The position numbers and the translations under genes are program-made. This document shows positions 40,945 through 50,295 of a stretch of 64,000 nucleotides of DNA, one piece after another. Source of the DNA: Acetobacteraceae bacterium (GTDB taxonomy: Bacteria; Pseudomonadota; Alphaproteobacteria; Acetobacterales; Acetobacteraceae); assembly GCA_003164135.1 (NCBI GenBank), contig PLSD01000018.1, positions 61,068 to 125,067 of the forward strand, read 5' to 3'. The notes below the pieces were generated by a model. That model saw only the letters and a program-made list of their open reading frames with translations, ran no database searches and was not told the DNA's origin. Each line of letters starts with the position of its first letter. The stretch's first letter is position 1.

Positions 40945-43089
40945 TCAGTCCGGTGCATCAGAGAGGGTGATAGGGTAGGCTGTTGCCTGCAATGGAAAAT
41001 TCAAATTCCAGGCAGCGCCGAGATCATTGCCTATATTCCAGTTTGCTGGCGGCGTAAGGCTCGCGGCATTATCGGTCACGGCATCGCCACGGCCAATCTG
41101 CGTACTCCCATAGGGGTAGAAGAACGACACAGCAGCCGATGAGTTTGTGATAGCAGCTGAGAGTGTTACCGCGACATGTGTTGCATCAACGCGTGCAGCT
41201 GCAACGGCCGTGATGATGTTTCCGGGCGAGGAAACGCTACCTCCATCCATCACTGCAAACCCAGCGCCATTTGCCGCCTGCAATGGCACAACCAGGTCAT
41301 TGCCGGAATCATGTAAAATCGTGAGGATAAGCCTCGTACTTGAGGCACGATAAACATGAGTAATCCGCGGCCCACCTTGTACCGGCAGCCCGGTCGTAGG
41401 TAGTTCAGCCGCATAGATGGTATCACAAAGTCCTTGCGAAATCGCGGCATGCCCGGCAGCATGCGCGCCAATGCGGCCATAGCGCAGCAAATCAGGCTCA
41501 TCCCTGTGCTGTGGATCGCCGCCGGTAAACAGGCCCGTGGTCGGGTCGTAGGCCGAATTCAACGGGTTGGAGTCGGCCGTCTGTGCTGCGAAAATAACGA
41601 TGTTGTTAGCACTCACTGCCGCCAGGTCCGCAATGGACTCACGTACCATTTGTACACCGGCATTGGTCTCGTAGGGAATGGCATTCCACGCCAGCAGCGG
41701 CAGCGTAGCGGCGGTGCGGCCCAGCAAACTTCGCGTCAGGGCAAGCAACCGCAAAACCGCGCCTTTATACAGCGACTTGTTCGCGTACGGCATGGTGCTG
41801 TCCTGTTCCGACCAAGGCCAGATCAGGAACGCGATGTCGCTTTCATCAACAGCGGAAACAATTGCGGAACTACCCGCCAAGTACGCGGACAGCGCCGCAA
41901 AATCCGGCCCGCCGCTCCAGGTGGAAGGATCTGAACCATCGCCCGGGTTGGTCAGGAAGGTGCCATTGCCTGCCCCCGGCGGAAATAACGGCGCCGAGGA
42001 GTTGGAAATGGGATGACCTGAAATCACGGAATATCGGTCGGGCGAGAAATACGTACCCGACATTTCCGCCGTGAATGCATAAGCTGCCGCGCCCAGATAC
42101 CAGGCAACCCCCTGCGCCAGGGCAAGTGGCCCACCGGCATTCATAAACCAGGCTGCATTGGACTGGCCCATGAGCAACAGATTGACCCCCCGCCGCTGGC
42201 CTAGAACCCATCGGCCCTGTGCTGCAATCAGTGTGGAAATTTCCGTGACACTGAGCGCGCGCTCCCAGGTAGCGGCTTCATGGAACCAGCATTGCGCGGA
42301 ACCCTGAACACTCCCGTCATGCAGGAAAATAACCCGCGCATTAGCACTCGCAGCTAACGGGTTAACAATACCACTGGCAACCTGAACACCATCTAGCCAT
42401 GCATCCACCCCATCACCCGGCGTATTGCGCAGGATAATCGCATGACTATGCCGGCGCGCGAGCGTGGCGGAAAGCACAGTCTGACTCGCAGTCCCTGGGA
42501 ACAGCGTGAGATTGCTCCCTTCACTACTATCCGCCTGCAAAACCGTTGTACCTGCGCCGTAATTCGTATGGATCAACGGTATCGGGTCGCTGTTGACGTA
42601 GTACGTCCCTTGGCGCCAATTCGGACGTGTCCAAACCAGATAACGCGTCCAGGCCACCCCGGCACCGAGCTCAAAGCCGGAATGCGACAGGCCCCAATCC
42701 GCATCCAACGCCGGAGCATTGTTGGCTGCACCAGCGTCCGGCGCCCCAACAGCACCTAAATACCCATTGACGCGCGGCACCGCGATGGTGGCGGCTGGCG
42801 CCGTATCCCCGCTGATATGATACGGCTTAAGGCTGTTGCCATTTCCGGTTTTATCAACAACAGCACCAACCACCGCATTGCTCGCGGTCAGCGGCGCGCC
42901 AGTAACATCCTGCAACCCGCCTAACAAACCGGCATCCCACCAGCCGGAAAGGCCACTGATCGCGGACGGATATGGGCCGGCAAAAATACCCACCGGTGGC
43001 GTGCTACCGGCCGGCAACGGCCCAACCAGAACACGCTTTCCCAGCCCGGCCGCCAGCGGCGATCCGGGGTAGTTGAACAACATTGTCAT
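40945..43089 (-). CDS. Tail fibre with lectin-like and SGNH-hydrolase-like domains
   Basis: A 714-residue tail protein. Residues 45-300 look like a LamG/concanavalin-type module (ISGLSGWWDAGLLGG, GYLGAVG, WFHEAATWERALSVTEI). At about residue 305 an SGNH/GDSL-type block begins: VNLLLMGQSNAAWF, where GQSN carries the candidate nucleophile. A possible catalytic His lies in GRIGAHAAGHAAI near 555. The C-terminal 130 residues are a beta-rich module. It may deacetylate or cleave a surface sugar; the hydrolase role is inferred. Confidence 0.7.
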   Translation of the reverse strand: MTMLFNYPGSPLAAGLGKRVLVGPLPAGSTPPVGIFAGPYPSAISGLSGWWDAGLLGGLQDVTGAPLTASNAVVGAVVDKTGNGNSLKPYHISGDTAPAATIAVPRVNGYLGAVGAPDAGAANNAPALDADWGLSHSGFELGAGVAWTRYLVWTRPNWRQGTYYVNSDPIPLIHTNYGAGTTVLQADSSEGSNLTLFPGTASQTVLSATLARRHSHAIILRNTPGDGVDAWLDGVQVASGIVNPLAASANARVIFLHDGSVQGSAQCWFHEAATWERALSVTEISTLIAAQGRWVLGQRRGVNLLLMGQSNAAWFMNAGGPLALAQGVAWYLGAAAYAFTAEMSGTYFSPDRYSVISGHPISNSSAPLFPPGAGNGTFLTNPGDGSDPSTWSGGPDFAALSAYLAGSSAIVSAVDESDIAFLIWPWSEQDSTMPYANKSLYKGAVLRLLALTRSLLGRTAATLPLLAWNAIPYETNAGVQMVRESIADLAAVSANNIVIFAAQTADSNPLNSAYDPTTGLFTGGDPQHRDEPDLLRYGRIGAHAAGHAAISQGLCDTIYAAELPTTGLPVQGGPRITHVYRASSTRLILTILHDSGNDLVVPLQAANGAGFAVMDGGSVSSPGNIITAVAAARVDATHVAVTLSAAITNSSAAVSFFYPYGSTQIGRGDAVTDNAASLTPPANWNIGNDLGAAWNLNFPLQATAYPITLSDAPD

Positions 43090-43092
43090 GCT

Positions 43093-45249
43093 TCAGGTAA
43101 CCGTAATGCTAAAAGTGCTAACCGTGGGGCTGCCACCGCTAGCTGTTTCAACCCATACATAATAAGTCCCCGCCGTTGTTGGCGTAGAGTAATAAACTGC
43201 CCACAGCGAGTTGGAGTTGATAACAACCGCAGCTTCCCAGCCCGTAGTAGGAACAACCGTGTTGGACGTGGAAAGCGCGACCTGGGTGGCAACACTCTGG
43301 GCCGGCGTAACACTACCATTCAAACCGATGGTGCTGACCCCATGAACATAAGTACCACCGGGATTGTTGATGCCATATCCCACCGATGCGCCCACCGCCA
43401 CGGTTATGGCCGATGAAACCGCACTCAACCCAGTCGAGGCATCCTGCACCCAGACATAATAAGTTCCTGCGGCGGCTGGAGTAAGAGCGGCGCTGAAACT
43501 GCCCGATGTGTTGGCCGCCGCCGTCCAGCCGGAGGTTGGAGCCGCCGTATTCTGCGTCGCCAGTTGCACGCTAACAGCGTCAGTAGCCGGGCTGACGCTG
43601 CCCGTAACAGAAAGCGCGTCCCCCGCCGTACCGGTAGACGGCGCATTGACAGTCAGCGAAGCCGCAACCACGCTGATCGCACCCGAGACAATATTCACAG
43701 CGGGTGCCACTTGCTGCTTCGCCCAAACATAGGTCGTACCGGCAGCTGTGGGCGTCAGATTTGCCGTCCAGATACCATTACTAACGGCAGCGCTCACCCA
43801 TGCCGTGGGAGATGTGGTACTACTGGCAGAAAACCCAACTTGTATGGCATTACTGGCCGGTGACACCGTACCCGACAGCGCAATAACCTCACCCAGAGGT
43901 GCCGTACTTGGCAATGTAATCATACCTATGCTTGGCGCGATCACTGTAAAGCTGTTGGAAATTCCAATAACTGCAACATTGCCGTGGTCGCGTACACGGA
44001 TGGAATAAGTTCCGGCGCTAAGGCCCGCAACGGTAAAGCTGTACGCGTTCGCTGTGATCACCGGACTTGGCGCCGCAATCCAGGTCGAGCCGCCATTGGT
44101 CGAATAATCAAGCGCGATCGGCGCATCGTTAAATACGCCGCCACTGATCGTAAATGCCGTACCGGGCGCCGGGGCGGTAATCGAGCCGACGGTCAGCGTG
44201 GGCGCATTCGGCACAATGCCACTCCACCATACCAGTGAGCCACCGGAATAACTCAAGCCCAACAGGGTCGTAGCCGCACCAGGCGGCAGCGTCGTGCCAC
44301 CTGACCCAGAAGTAATACCTGTACCCATGGTAATCGACCCAGGCGCGAGATTAATCAGCGTACAGGAAAACCCCGGCCCCATATTGGCAAAATTAGCGGA
44401 GAGCGTAATGGCCGCACTGGCCACCAGAATACGGTTGTTATGCTGCGTTGAATCCAGCACCGTGTTGGTCGTGAGTTCAACAACGCCTTGTTGAACAATG
44501 GGCAATTTGTTTTCCACATAAGTCCAAATCGCACCAAAGCTCTGTACGCTGAGCATGTTGCTGCCCTGAGCCACCAACAGCTCATCGCCGTCCGCGGCCG
44601 GACCAGCGGCGGGCAGCTGATCAATGGTCTGACCGCCGAGAAATTGCCCATACGGCATCCAGGCAATCGCACCGTTCTGCCACAACGCCACATAGTCAGA
44701 GGCCCCAACGGAGCTTGCCGAATTACCCGCCGCCGGCCCACCAAGCCCCGGACTCGTCTGACCCGGGGCACCAGCAGGACCCGCGGGACCTACCGGTCCA
44801 CTAGGTCCCTGTGGGCCGGCAGGACCGGTAATTGAGGAGACCGTAACACCAATAACGCCATTGCCGTCGATCGAAACCCCGGTACCCGCCGAGAACAGCG
44901 CCCGTAACGCCGTCACCGGCAATAACCCCGGTACATTGCTGGTATTGATTACAATCTCGTCGGATAGCGACATCGCACTCTGCACCGGAAAACCCGCATG
45001 GTCAGCGCCATTTGCCGCCAGCGCGCCTGCGGTCAAAGCCAGGCCGGTGCCAACCGAGATAGGCTCAGGTCCACCTGCCCCGATACTATAGCGGCCAAGC
45101 AAATCCCCCGTGGACACGCTAATCACGGACTGTAAATTTGCCGTTAATTGCGACACGCTAACGGCGTACAGCAAACCGGCTTGCGAGAGTGGCAGCAAAT
45201 CGTTGGCCCCGACTGAAGTTACCGGCGGTAATTGGGCAATCGTTGTCAT
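43093..45249 (-). CDS. Tail fibre with collagen-like and Ig-like repeats
   Basis: A 718-residue fibre. The N-terminal 70 residues (TIAQLPPVTSVGANDLLPLS) resemble the start of the neighbouring spike. Residues 142-163 are collagen-like Gly-X-Y triplets. After a linker come four Ig-like beta modules of about 90 residues, each ending in a TYYVWV or TYSIRV type strand. Extended fibres like this usually bind the host surface. It lies 3 bp from the next fibre. Confidence 0.75.
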   Translation of the reverse strand: MTTIAQLPPVTSVGANDLLPLSQAGLLYAVSVSQLTANLQSVISVSTGDLLGRYSIGAGGPEPISVGTGLALTAGALAANGADHAGFPVQSAMSLSDEIVINTSNVPGLLPVTALRALFSAGTGVSIDGNGVIGVTVSSITGPAGPQGPSGPVGPAGPAGAPGQTSPGLGGPAAGNSASSVGASDYVALWQNGAIAWMPYGQFLGGQTIDQLPAAGPAADGDELLVAQGSNMLSVQSFGAIWTYVENKLPIVQQGVVELTTNTVLDSTQHNNRILVASAAITLSANFANMGPGFSCTLINLAPGSITMGTGITSGSGGTTLPPGAATTLLGLSYSGGSLVWWSGIVPNAPTLTVGSITAPAPGTAFTISGGVFNDAPIALDYSTNGGSTWIAAPSPVITANAYSFTVAGLSAGTYSIRVRDHGNVAVIGISNSFTVIAPSIGMITLPSTAPLGEVIALSGTVSPASNAIQVGFSASSTTSPTAWVSAAVSNGIWTANLTPTAAGTTYVWAKQQVAPAVNIVSGAISVVAASLTVNAPSTGTAGDALSVTGSVSPATDAVSVQLATQNTAAPTSGWTAAANTSGSFSAALTPAAAGTYYVWVQDASTGLSAVSSAITVAVGASVGYGINNPGGTYVHGVSTIGLNGSVTPAQSVATQVALSTSNTVVPTTGWEAAVVINSNSLWAVYYSTPTTAGTYYVWVETASGGSPTVSTFSITVT

Positions 45250-45304
45250 TGCACTGAGACTTTCATTTTAAACGCGCGATGCGATGAGCAAAACCCGAGA
45301 ACCC

Positions 45305-47863
45305 TCAGGCAACAGCGACCCAATTCCCCGATCCCGTTCCCTGGCTGACCCAGAACGTGTTCCCGACACCACCATTCAAGTTGCGGAATGTAGAACCCGC
45401 CGGCGCCGCAACGGAGTTTTGCGGCGACCCTCGACCGATCAACTCGACCGCACCCGTAGACTCAGTGTCGGAGACAATGCGTACTTTTCCGCCACCTGCC
45501 GGGTGCAGCGAAATATCGCCCAACTGCGTTTTTAGTGTTAAACTGCCATCCCCATTGGGTGACACATAATCACTCTGGGAAAATCTGGCCGCACGCCAGC
45601 CACCATTATTACCGATCCAGTCAATACTCGCACCCGCGGGAACTGTGATCGGCGCACCAGTCCAGTTACTCTGCGTCGGCGTGCTACCACTCGCAGCAAA
45701 AGTCACTGCTGCCATGCAATCAATGGTCAACTCCCGGTTCTGTAATACAGGCAGCCCCACCTGTGCCACCGCTGTGGCACCACCCCCATTGCCGGTAATT
45801 GTAACCGTTGTTCCCGCACCATAACCAGAACCAAAATTTGACATTTGGATGCCGATGATCCGGCCCTTGAAAATCCAGGGAAAAGCCGCGGCACCGGTGC
45901 CCGCGCCGCTGATGTTCACGGTTGCCGTGGTATAGCCAAGCCCCGCATTAAGTACCTTGATAAAGGTAATCTGACCTGCTGCAAGACTCGCCTGAGCCGT
46001 GACAATGCTCGTGATCGGCGCCGAAGACTGTGAAATACTCACCGCGTCGACGATATCCGGTACTGTTAATGTATAGACACCACCGACACTAACCGGATTT
46101 ACCTGCCAACGCGGCGTAAAGTTTAATAAATTACCCCGGACAATAACTGAGTCAGTATAGGCTGAAAACGCATTCGTCAGATTCGCGCCGGCATCAGCAA
46201 CAATAATATTGTCCATAACCAGAACATTCTGGGCAGCATCCCGGATTAAAATCCCAATCGTGCCACCACTATAATTAATCCAGTTGCCGATGATTGAGAG
46301 ATCCGTACAGGAAAGCGCAAAATTATCGCCGTTTCCGTCGGACTCCACATTCTGAACGGCAATCGAACTACCCGTGCAATCTTGAATGAAATTACTGCGT
46401 GCCGTACAATTCTGGCCCCCGCCAATATTCAGACCGATCAGTGCGCCGTTGATATAATTGCTGTCGACTTCAGTGTATATCGCCCCTCCGCAGTCAATTC
46501 CAAAAGCCGAGGCACCCGTGATCATATTACCCGTTACTTTACAATACCCCGTATCACACAGAATACCGGCGCCACCCATACCACTCGTACTATTGTTGGC
46601 ACATAGATTTCCCGATACCAGGATATTTCTACCCGATATATAAATGCCATACCAACGATTGTTATAACAGTTATTGCCTAAAATTACCGCCCCAAGAATA
46701 TCGGGGTTGGAGTTGCCATAGGTGAACGGGACCACAGGAATATTCGTTGCGTTGAAATTTCCGACAATAACGCCACATGTGTTATTCCAGCAAGTGTTAC
46801 CCATAACATGGACTTCGCGAACTTTCAGTCGGAATGTCAGGTCCTGACTATCTACATTTATGCCGTTCCCTCCATTATCATGTCCACGGCAGTTAGTGAT
46901 GCTAAGCGCATCTACCGCCTGTGCATAAAACCCATGCAGCGCATTTGCCCCAAATTCACAATCATTAATATGGTGCTGAGTAATCGCCGGGTCACTGGCC
47001 AGATAACATAGACCTGACCCATTGCCCGATCCCTTTGCATTCCTAAAGACACAACGTGTTATAAGAGATTTTGTGCAAGCCGGTTGGACAACGACCGAAA
47101 ATGTATTGGCTGTAATCGCTACGTTGGCATCAAAAATAATGCCGTCCATGAACAACGTTGTTGCTGCAAAACTGATCCAGGCAGGCGTAGCCGAGATACC
47201 TAGTCTCGATTGCGCCGGCCGTGTCAAAACGGTCAAGCCAGGCACGCCAAGCAACGTGCAGTTCGCACCGGTAATGTCGCACTCCCCGGCAATGGCATAG
47301 GCTTTAGCCCCAAATCGCACAGGGGCGCCGCTGGCAATCGCCGCTAGCAAGGCGGCGCTGTCATCCGTTACACCGTCCCCCTTGGCACCAAAATCCTCGA
47401 TGGAAACAGCATTGCTGGCTAATGCCGCGATCGTCCGCGCGTTGGTCGCGCCGCTGGCCGTCGCCACCAACGCGCCTCCCGGCAAACCCGGCACAGCCCC
47501 CATGCCGCCAAGAAAATTAGCGTAGGAAACACCGGCATTCGCACCAGCCTGGCCAATTGGCACGATGTCACTCACACCTGGCGGCGTCCCTGCAGGCAAT
47601 GCCGGAATTACAAAAGGGGTGGCAAGCGCCGACAAAGTCGTTCCAGACAGCGCCAGATTGGCACCAATTGTAATGGGGACAGGCACGGCAGTACCAGGCC
47701 CAACCCCACCCAGCAGGCTATTCTGGGGCAGCGTCAGCGTTTGCTGCACACCAGCCAGCACCTGTGCCCGCGTGGCAGACAAAGTCTGCCCATTCTGGAA
47801 AATCGCTAGCTCATCAGTATCAGAGACAGACGTCGCGGAAGGCAATTGTCCAATTGTCGGCAT
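45305..47863 (-). CDS. Tailspike with right-handed beta-helix
   Basis: An 852-residue protein. It starts with the same adaptor as the previous fibre (TIGQLPSATSVSDTDELAIF). Residues 155-260 begin with SIEDFGAKGDGVTDDSAALL, the pectate-lyase-3/tailspike start, and residues 230-570 form beta-helix coils rich in Asn/Gly/Ile. It is probably an enzyme or binder of surface polysaccharide; catalytic residues cannot be read out. Confidence 0.8.
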   Translation of the reverse strand: MPTIGQLPSATSVSDTDELAIFQNGQTLSATRAQVLAGVQQTLTLPQNSLLGGVGPGTAVPVPITIGANLALSGTTLSALATPFVIPALPAGTPPGVSDIVPIGQAGANAGVSYANFLGGMGAVPGLPGGALVATASGATNARTIAALASNAVSIEDFGAKGDGVTDDSAALLAAIASGAPVRFGAKAYAIAGECDITGANCTLLGVPGLTVLTRPAQSRLGISATPAWISFAATTLFMDGIIFDANVAITANTFSVVVQPACTKSLITRCVFRNAKGSGNGSGLCYLASDPAITQHHINDCEFGANALHGFYAQAVDALSITNCRGHDNGGNGINVDSQDLTFRLKVREVHVMGNTCWNNTCGVIVGNFNATNIPVVPFTYGNSNPDILGAVILGNNCYNNRWYGIYISGRNILVSGNLCANNSTSGMGGAGILCDTGYCKVTGNMITGASAFGIDCGGAIYTEVDSNYINGALIGLNIGGGQNCTARSNFIQDCTGSSIAVQNVESDGNGDNFALSCTDLSIIGNWINYSGGTIGILIRDAAQNVLVMDNIIVADAGANLTNAFSAYTDSVIVRGNLLNFTPRWQVNPVSVGGVYTLTVPDIVDAVSISQSSAPITSIVTAQASLAAGQITFIKVLNAGLGYTTATVNISGAGTGAAAFPWIFKGRIIGIQMSNFGSGYGAGTTVTITGNGGGATAVAQVGLPVLQNRELTIDCMAAVTFAASGSTPTQSNWTGAPITVPAGASIDWIGNNGGWRAARFSQSDYVSPNGDGSLTLKTQLGDISLHPAGGGKVRIVSDTESTGAVELIGRGSPQNSVAAPAGSTFRNLNGGVGNTFWVSQGTGSGNWVAVA

Positions 47864-47875
47864 GGGGCGGGGGCC

Positions 47876-48358
47876 TTAAAGAGTTGTCAGTGGGGTGCCA
47901 GTCGGATCCGTCAGGGCCTGGCCTGCCGGAGTTGTCAGCGCGTTCGCCGGCGCGGGCATGGAAGCCAACGAAACAACCGGCAAAGCAATGCTCCGCGCGA
48001 GCGTGCGGCCACCACTTGTAGTAATGTTGATGGTCACCGTATAAGTCGTCAGCGGTTGACCAGACGTTAGCCACAGTACCGCGCGTGGACCATCGGCTGA
48101 AGCCGTAACGAGCGCCAGATCTCCCGGATTAGCCGGACTTATCATGACATCCAACGTGCTGATGTTATCACCTGGATTGGCCGTTAATGCCGGCGCAACA
48201 TCAAATACATAATCCAGAGTGTCGCCTGGGTCCTTCGCCGGCCACGCCAACGCCACCGGCGGTGGAATTTGGGGCCCGCGCGGGATAGAAACAAAACCAT
48301 CGATCTGCACATAACGCGCATTCGAGGGACGCCATAAATGGTTGGCCGGCGTGCTCAT
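47876..48358 (-). CDS. Phage fibre-tail adaptor-like protein
   Basis: A 160-residue protein with a proline-rich start and a beta-rich core (LDYVFDVAPALTANPGDNIS, AVLWLTSGQPLTTYTVTINI). This is typical of small proteins that sit between fibre genes and are annotated as fibre-tail adaptors. It ends in a Thr/Pro-rich tail. It lies between the tailspike and the Gly-rich fibre. Confidence 0.55.
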   Translation of the reverse strand: MSTPANHLWRPSNARYVQIDGFVSIPRGPQIPPPVALAWPAKDPGDTLDYVFDVAPALTANPGDNISTLDVMISPANPGDLALVTASADGPRAVLWLTSGQPLTTYTVTINITTSGGRTLARSIALPVVSLASMPAPANALTTPAGQALTDPTGTPLTTL

Positions 48359-48369
48359 CCGCGCGCTCC

Positions 48370-49623
48370 TTAATATTCAACAATAACGAGGCCCGACGCA
48401 CCGGCGCCGCCCGCATATCCAGACGGGCTGGCACCAGTCGACGTGCCGCCACCACCGCCACCGCCACCATATCCAGGTGCGGGAATCCCCAACGCCGGCC
48501 CGCTCGCACCACGACCATTACCCGGCCCGCCGCCATCGCCGCCGCGGCACGCAACCACAATTGCATCCGTGCCCACCGAGCCGGTGATATTCACCTGTCC
48601 GCCCGAAGCCGTTCCCCCAGCCCCACCTGCGTTTGAAAAATTGGATACCGTACCGCCATTGCCACCAAATCCGCCATTGGCTGCCATGTACCCGCCAAAG
48701 CTCGATGCTCCGCCATTGGTGCCATTTCCGGGGTTGGCCAGAACCGCCCCCCCAGCCCCCACGGTCACAGCAATCGCCGCACCGGGGGTAAGGCCATTCA
48801 CAATCCCAATCGCCTGCCCCCCAGCGCCCCCACCGCCGCTTGGCATGGTGCTATGATACCCGCCCGCCCCACCGCCGCCGATCACCGTCACACGCCCGGC
48901 GGTTACGCCATTCGGTACCGTAAAGTTGCCGGATGCCGTAAATACCTGCATGGCCGAAAACCCAGGCCGCAACGCCGGCAATTTATAGGTCAGAAATGGC
49001 GCTCCCGGAGCAACGCTAATATTCGCAGCTGTAACAGCGGACTGACCATAATTCACAGTAATGATGTATAAGCCAACCCACCCGCTATCCACTGCTGGGG
49101 TTGTCTGAGTGCCCGCCGCCGCAGCAGCCCCCGGTTTTACCTGCAACTGAACACGCTGAATGCGTTGCGTGTTTTGTGCCGTGCCAGAGTTGTTTGGTCC
49201 GGAGTAAGGTTGGCTCGTATTCGCGGCGTTCACATAAGGCAACACCACCGGATTCGTATCCGTTTCCGAGAACGCGGCTTCAATAAGATAATTTATTGAC
49301 TGCCCCGAATTTACGGGTGCCGTAAGGGGAAAACTTGTTGCTTTTAGATTGATGCCTGTTTTTACAATCTGATCTGTAACATCCGCCGCCAAAGAACCAT
49401 AGCTGCTGGCATCAACCGCCGTAAGCTGGGTAATGCTTCCAGGACCGATACTCACGGTGAGCGACGCGGGCAACGTAGGTATGCAGGCCAGGCCGTCAAC
49501 AATCGTGTTGCTGCCAATCACAGCGGCGGTAAGTGCCGAAATCCCTACCATCGCGCTACGATTCGGCTGCAGGATATCAGTATCCAACGGGATGCTCCCA
49601 GGATAGACAATGTTACGGTCCAT
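48370..49623 (-). CDS. Tail fibre with glycine-rich tip domain
   Basis: A 417-residue tail protein. The N-terminal 230 residues are a regular structural domain. From about residue 235 (TASGNFTVPNGVTAGRVTVI) begins a glycine-rich domain with GGGGAGG runs to the end (GGAGASGLVIVEY). Such domains form polyglycine-II bundles at fibre tips in some phages and give adhesion specificity. Its high Gly content explains the GC-rich patch. Confidence 0.75.
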   Translation of the reverse strand: MDRNIVYPGSIPLDTDILQPNRSAMVGISALTAAVIGSNTIVDGLACIPTLPASLTVSIGPGSITQLTAVDASSYGSLAADVTDQIVKTGINLKATSFPLTAPVNSGQSINYLIEAAFSETDTNPVVLPYVNAANTSQPYSGPNNSGTAQNTQRIQRVQLQVKPGAAAAAGTQTTPAVDSGWVGLYIITVNYGQSAVTAANISVAPGAPFLTYKLPALRPGFSAMQVFTASGNFTVPNGVTAGRVTVIGGGGAGGYHSTMPSGGGGAGGQAIGIVNGLTPGAAIAVTVGAGGAVLANPGNGTNGGASSFGGYMAANGGFGGNGGTVSNFSNAGGAGGTASGGQVNITGSVGTDAIVVACRGGDGGGPGNGRGASGPALGIPAPGYGGGGGGGGTSTGASPSGYAGGAGASGLVIVEY

Positions 49624-49632
49624 GTATAATCC

Positions 49633-50295
49633 TTAGTTTGAGATATTGGTCCAGGCGATACTTGAGGTGGGCAGCACAGCTGCCACAGTCGCATAGATTT
49701 CCGCGTCACTTATCGTGCCCGCGAACTCGCTCACAGCAGCGTAAAACATCGGTGCGTCGTTATATCCACCCGGACCCACGCTATACCCGCCAGCGTTGCT
49801 GATCGGTGCATTATTCGGACGATAAGCCGTCAAGAAAAACTGATAGGGTAGATCAAGGCTGCCATAGCCACCGCTCGTATTGTAACCAGCATTTACATTA
49901 TACCCGCCGGTATCCAGCGCATTCAGCGGCTCAAAAATAACAGGCTCTCTCCCAGTCAATTCTGTAAGCGCCTGCACCACCCCTGCCCTCGTCCCACGCG
50001 GACGGACAAGATTATTGCGTACCCTCGCACTATAAGCAGCATCCCCCTCACCCGGACGGCGCGGCAGGCTTCCACCCAAATAATCTTCCGATGCAATGTC
50101 CAAAAATATCCCGCTTGCCGAGGCGACGCGCGTTTGCGCCTGCACGTAGCCAAGCAATGAGTACAGGCCACTCCATGCACGCGCCAGACCAGTCAATAAT
50201 GCGTCCAGAACCGGCGTGGTATCGGAAAACCATCGCGCCGGCAGCGTCATCTTCAACCGGGCCAACATGTCAGTAGTATCACCAATCATGTTCAA
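49633..50295 (-). CDS. Baseplate/tail protein I-like
   Basis: A 220-residue protein. It begins with MLARLKMTLPARWFSDTTP and has FLDIASEDYLGGSLPRRPGE and GDAAYSARVRNNLVRPRGTR, resembling the I-type baseplate proteins that follow J. The C-terminal half is Gly/Tyr/Asn-rich and may dock fibres. It overlaps the J gene by 4 nt. Confidence 0.6.
   Translation of the reverse strand: MNMIGDTTDMLARLKMTLPARWFSDTTPVLDALLTGLARAWSGLYSLLGYVQAQTRVASASGIFLDIASEDYLGGSLPRRPGEGDAAYSARVRNNLVRPRGTRAGVVQALTELTGREPVIFEPLNALDTGGYNVNAGYNTSGGYGSLDLPYQFFLTAYRPNNAPISNAGGYSVGPGGYNDAPMFYAAVSEFAGTISDAEIYATVAAVLPTSSIAWTNISN

Noticed and set aside
43093-45249. Repeated modules as a possible diversity-generating retroelement target
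   Set aside because: No reverse transcriptase or template repeat is visible; the repeats are ordinary Ig-like domains.
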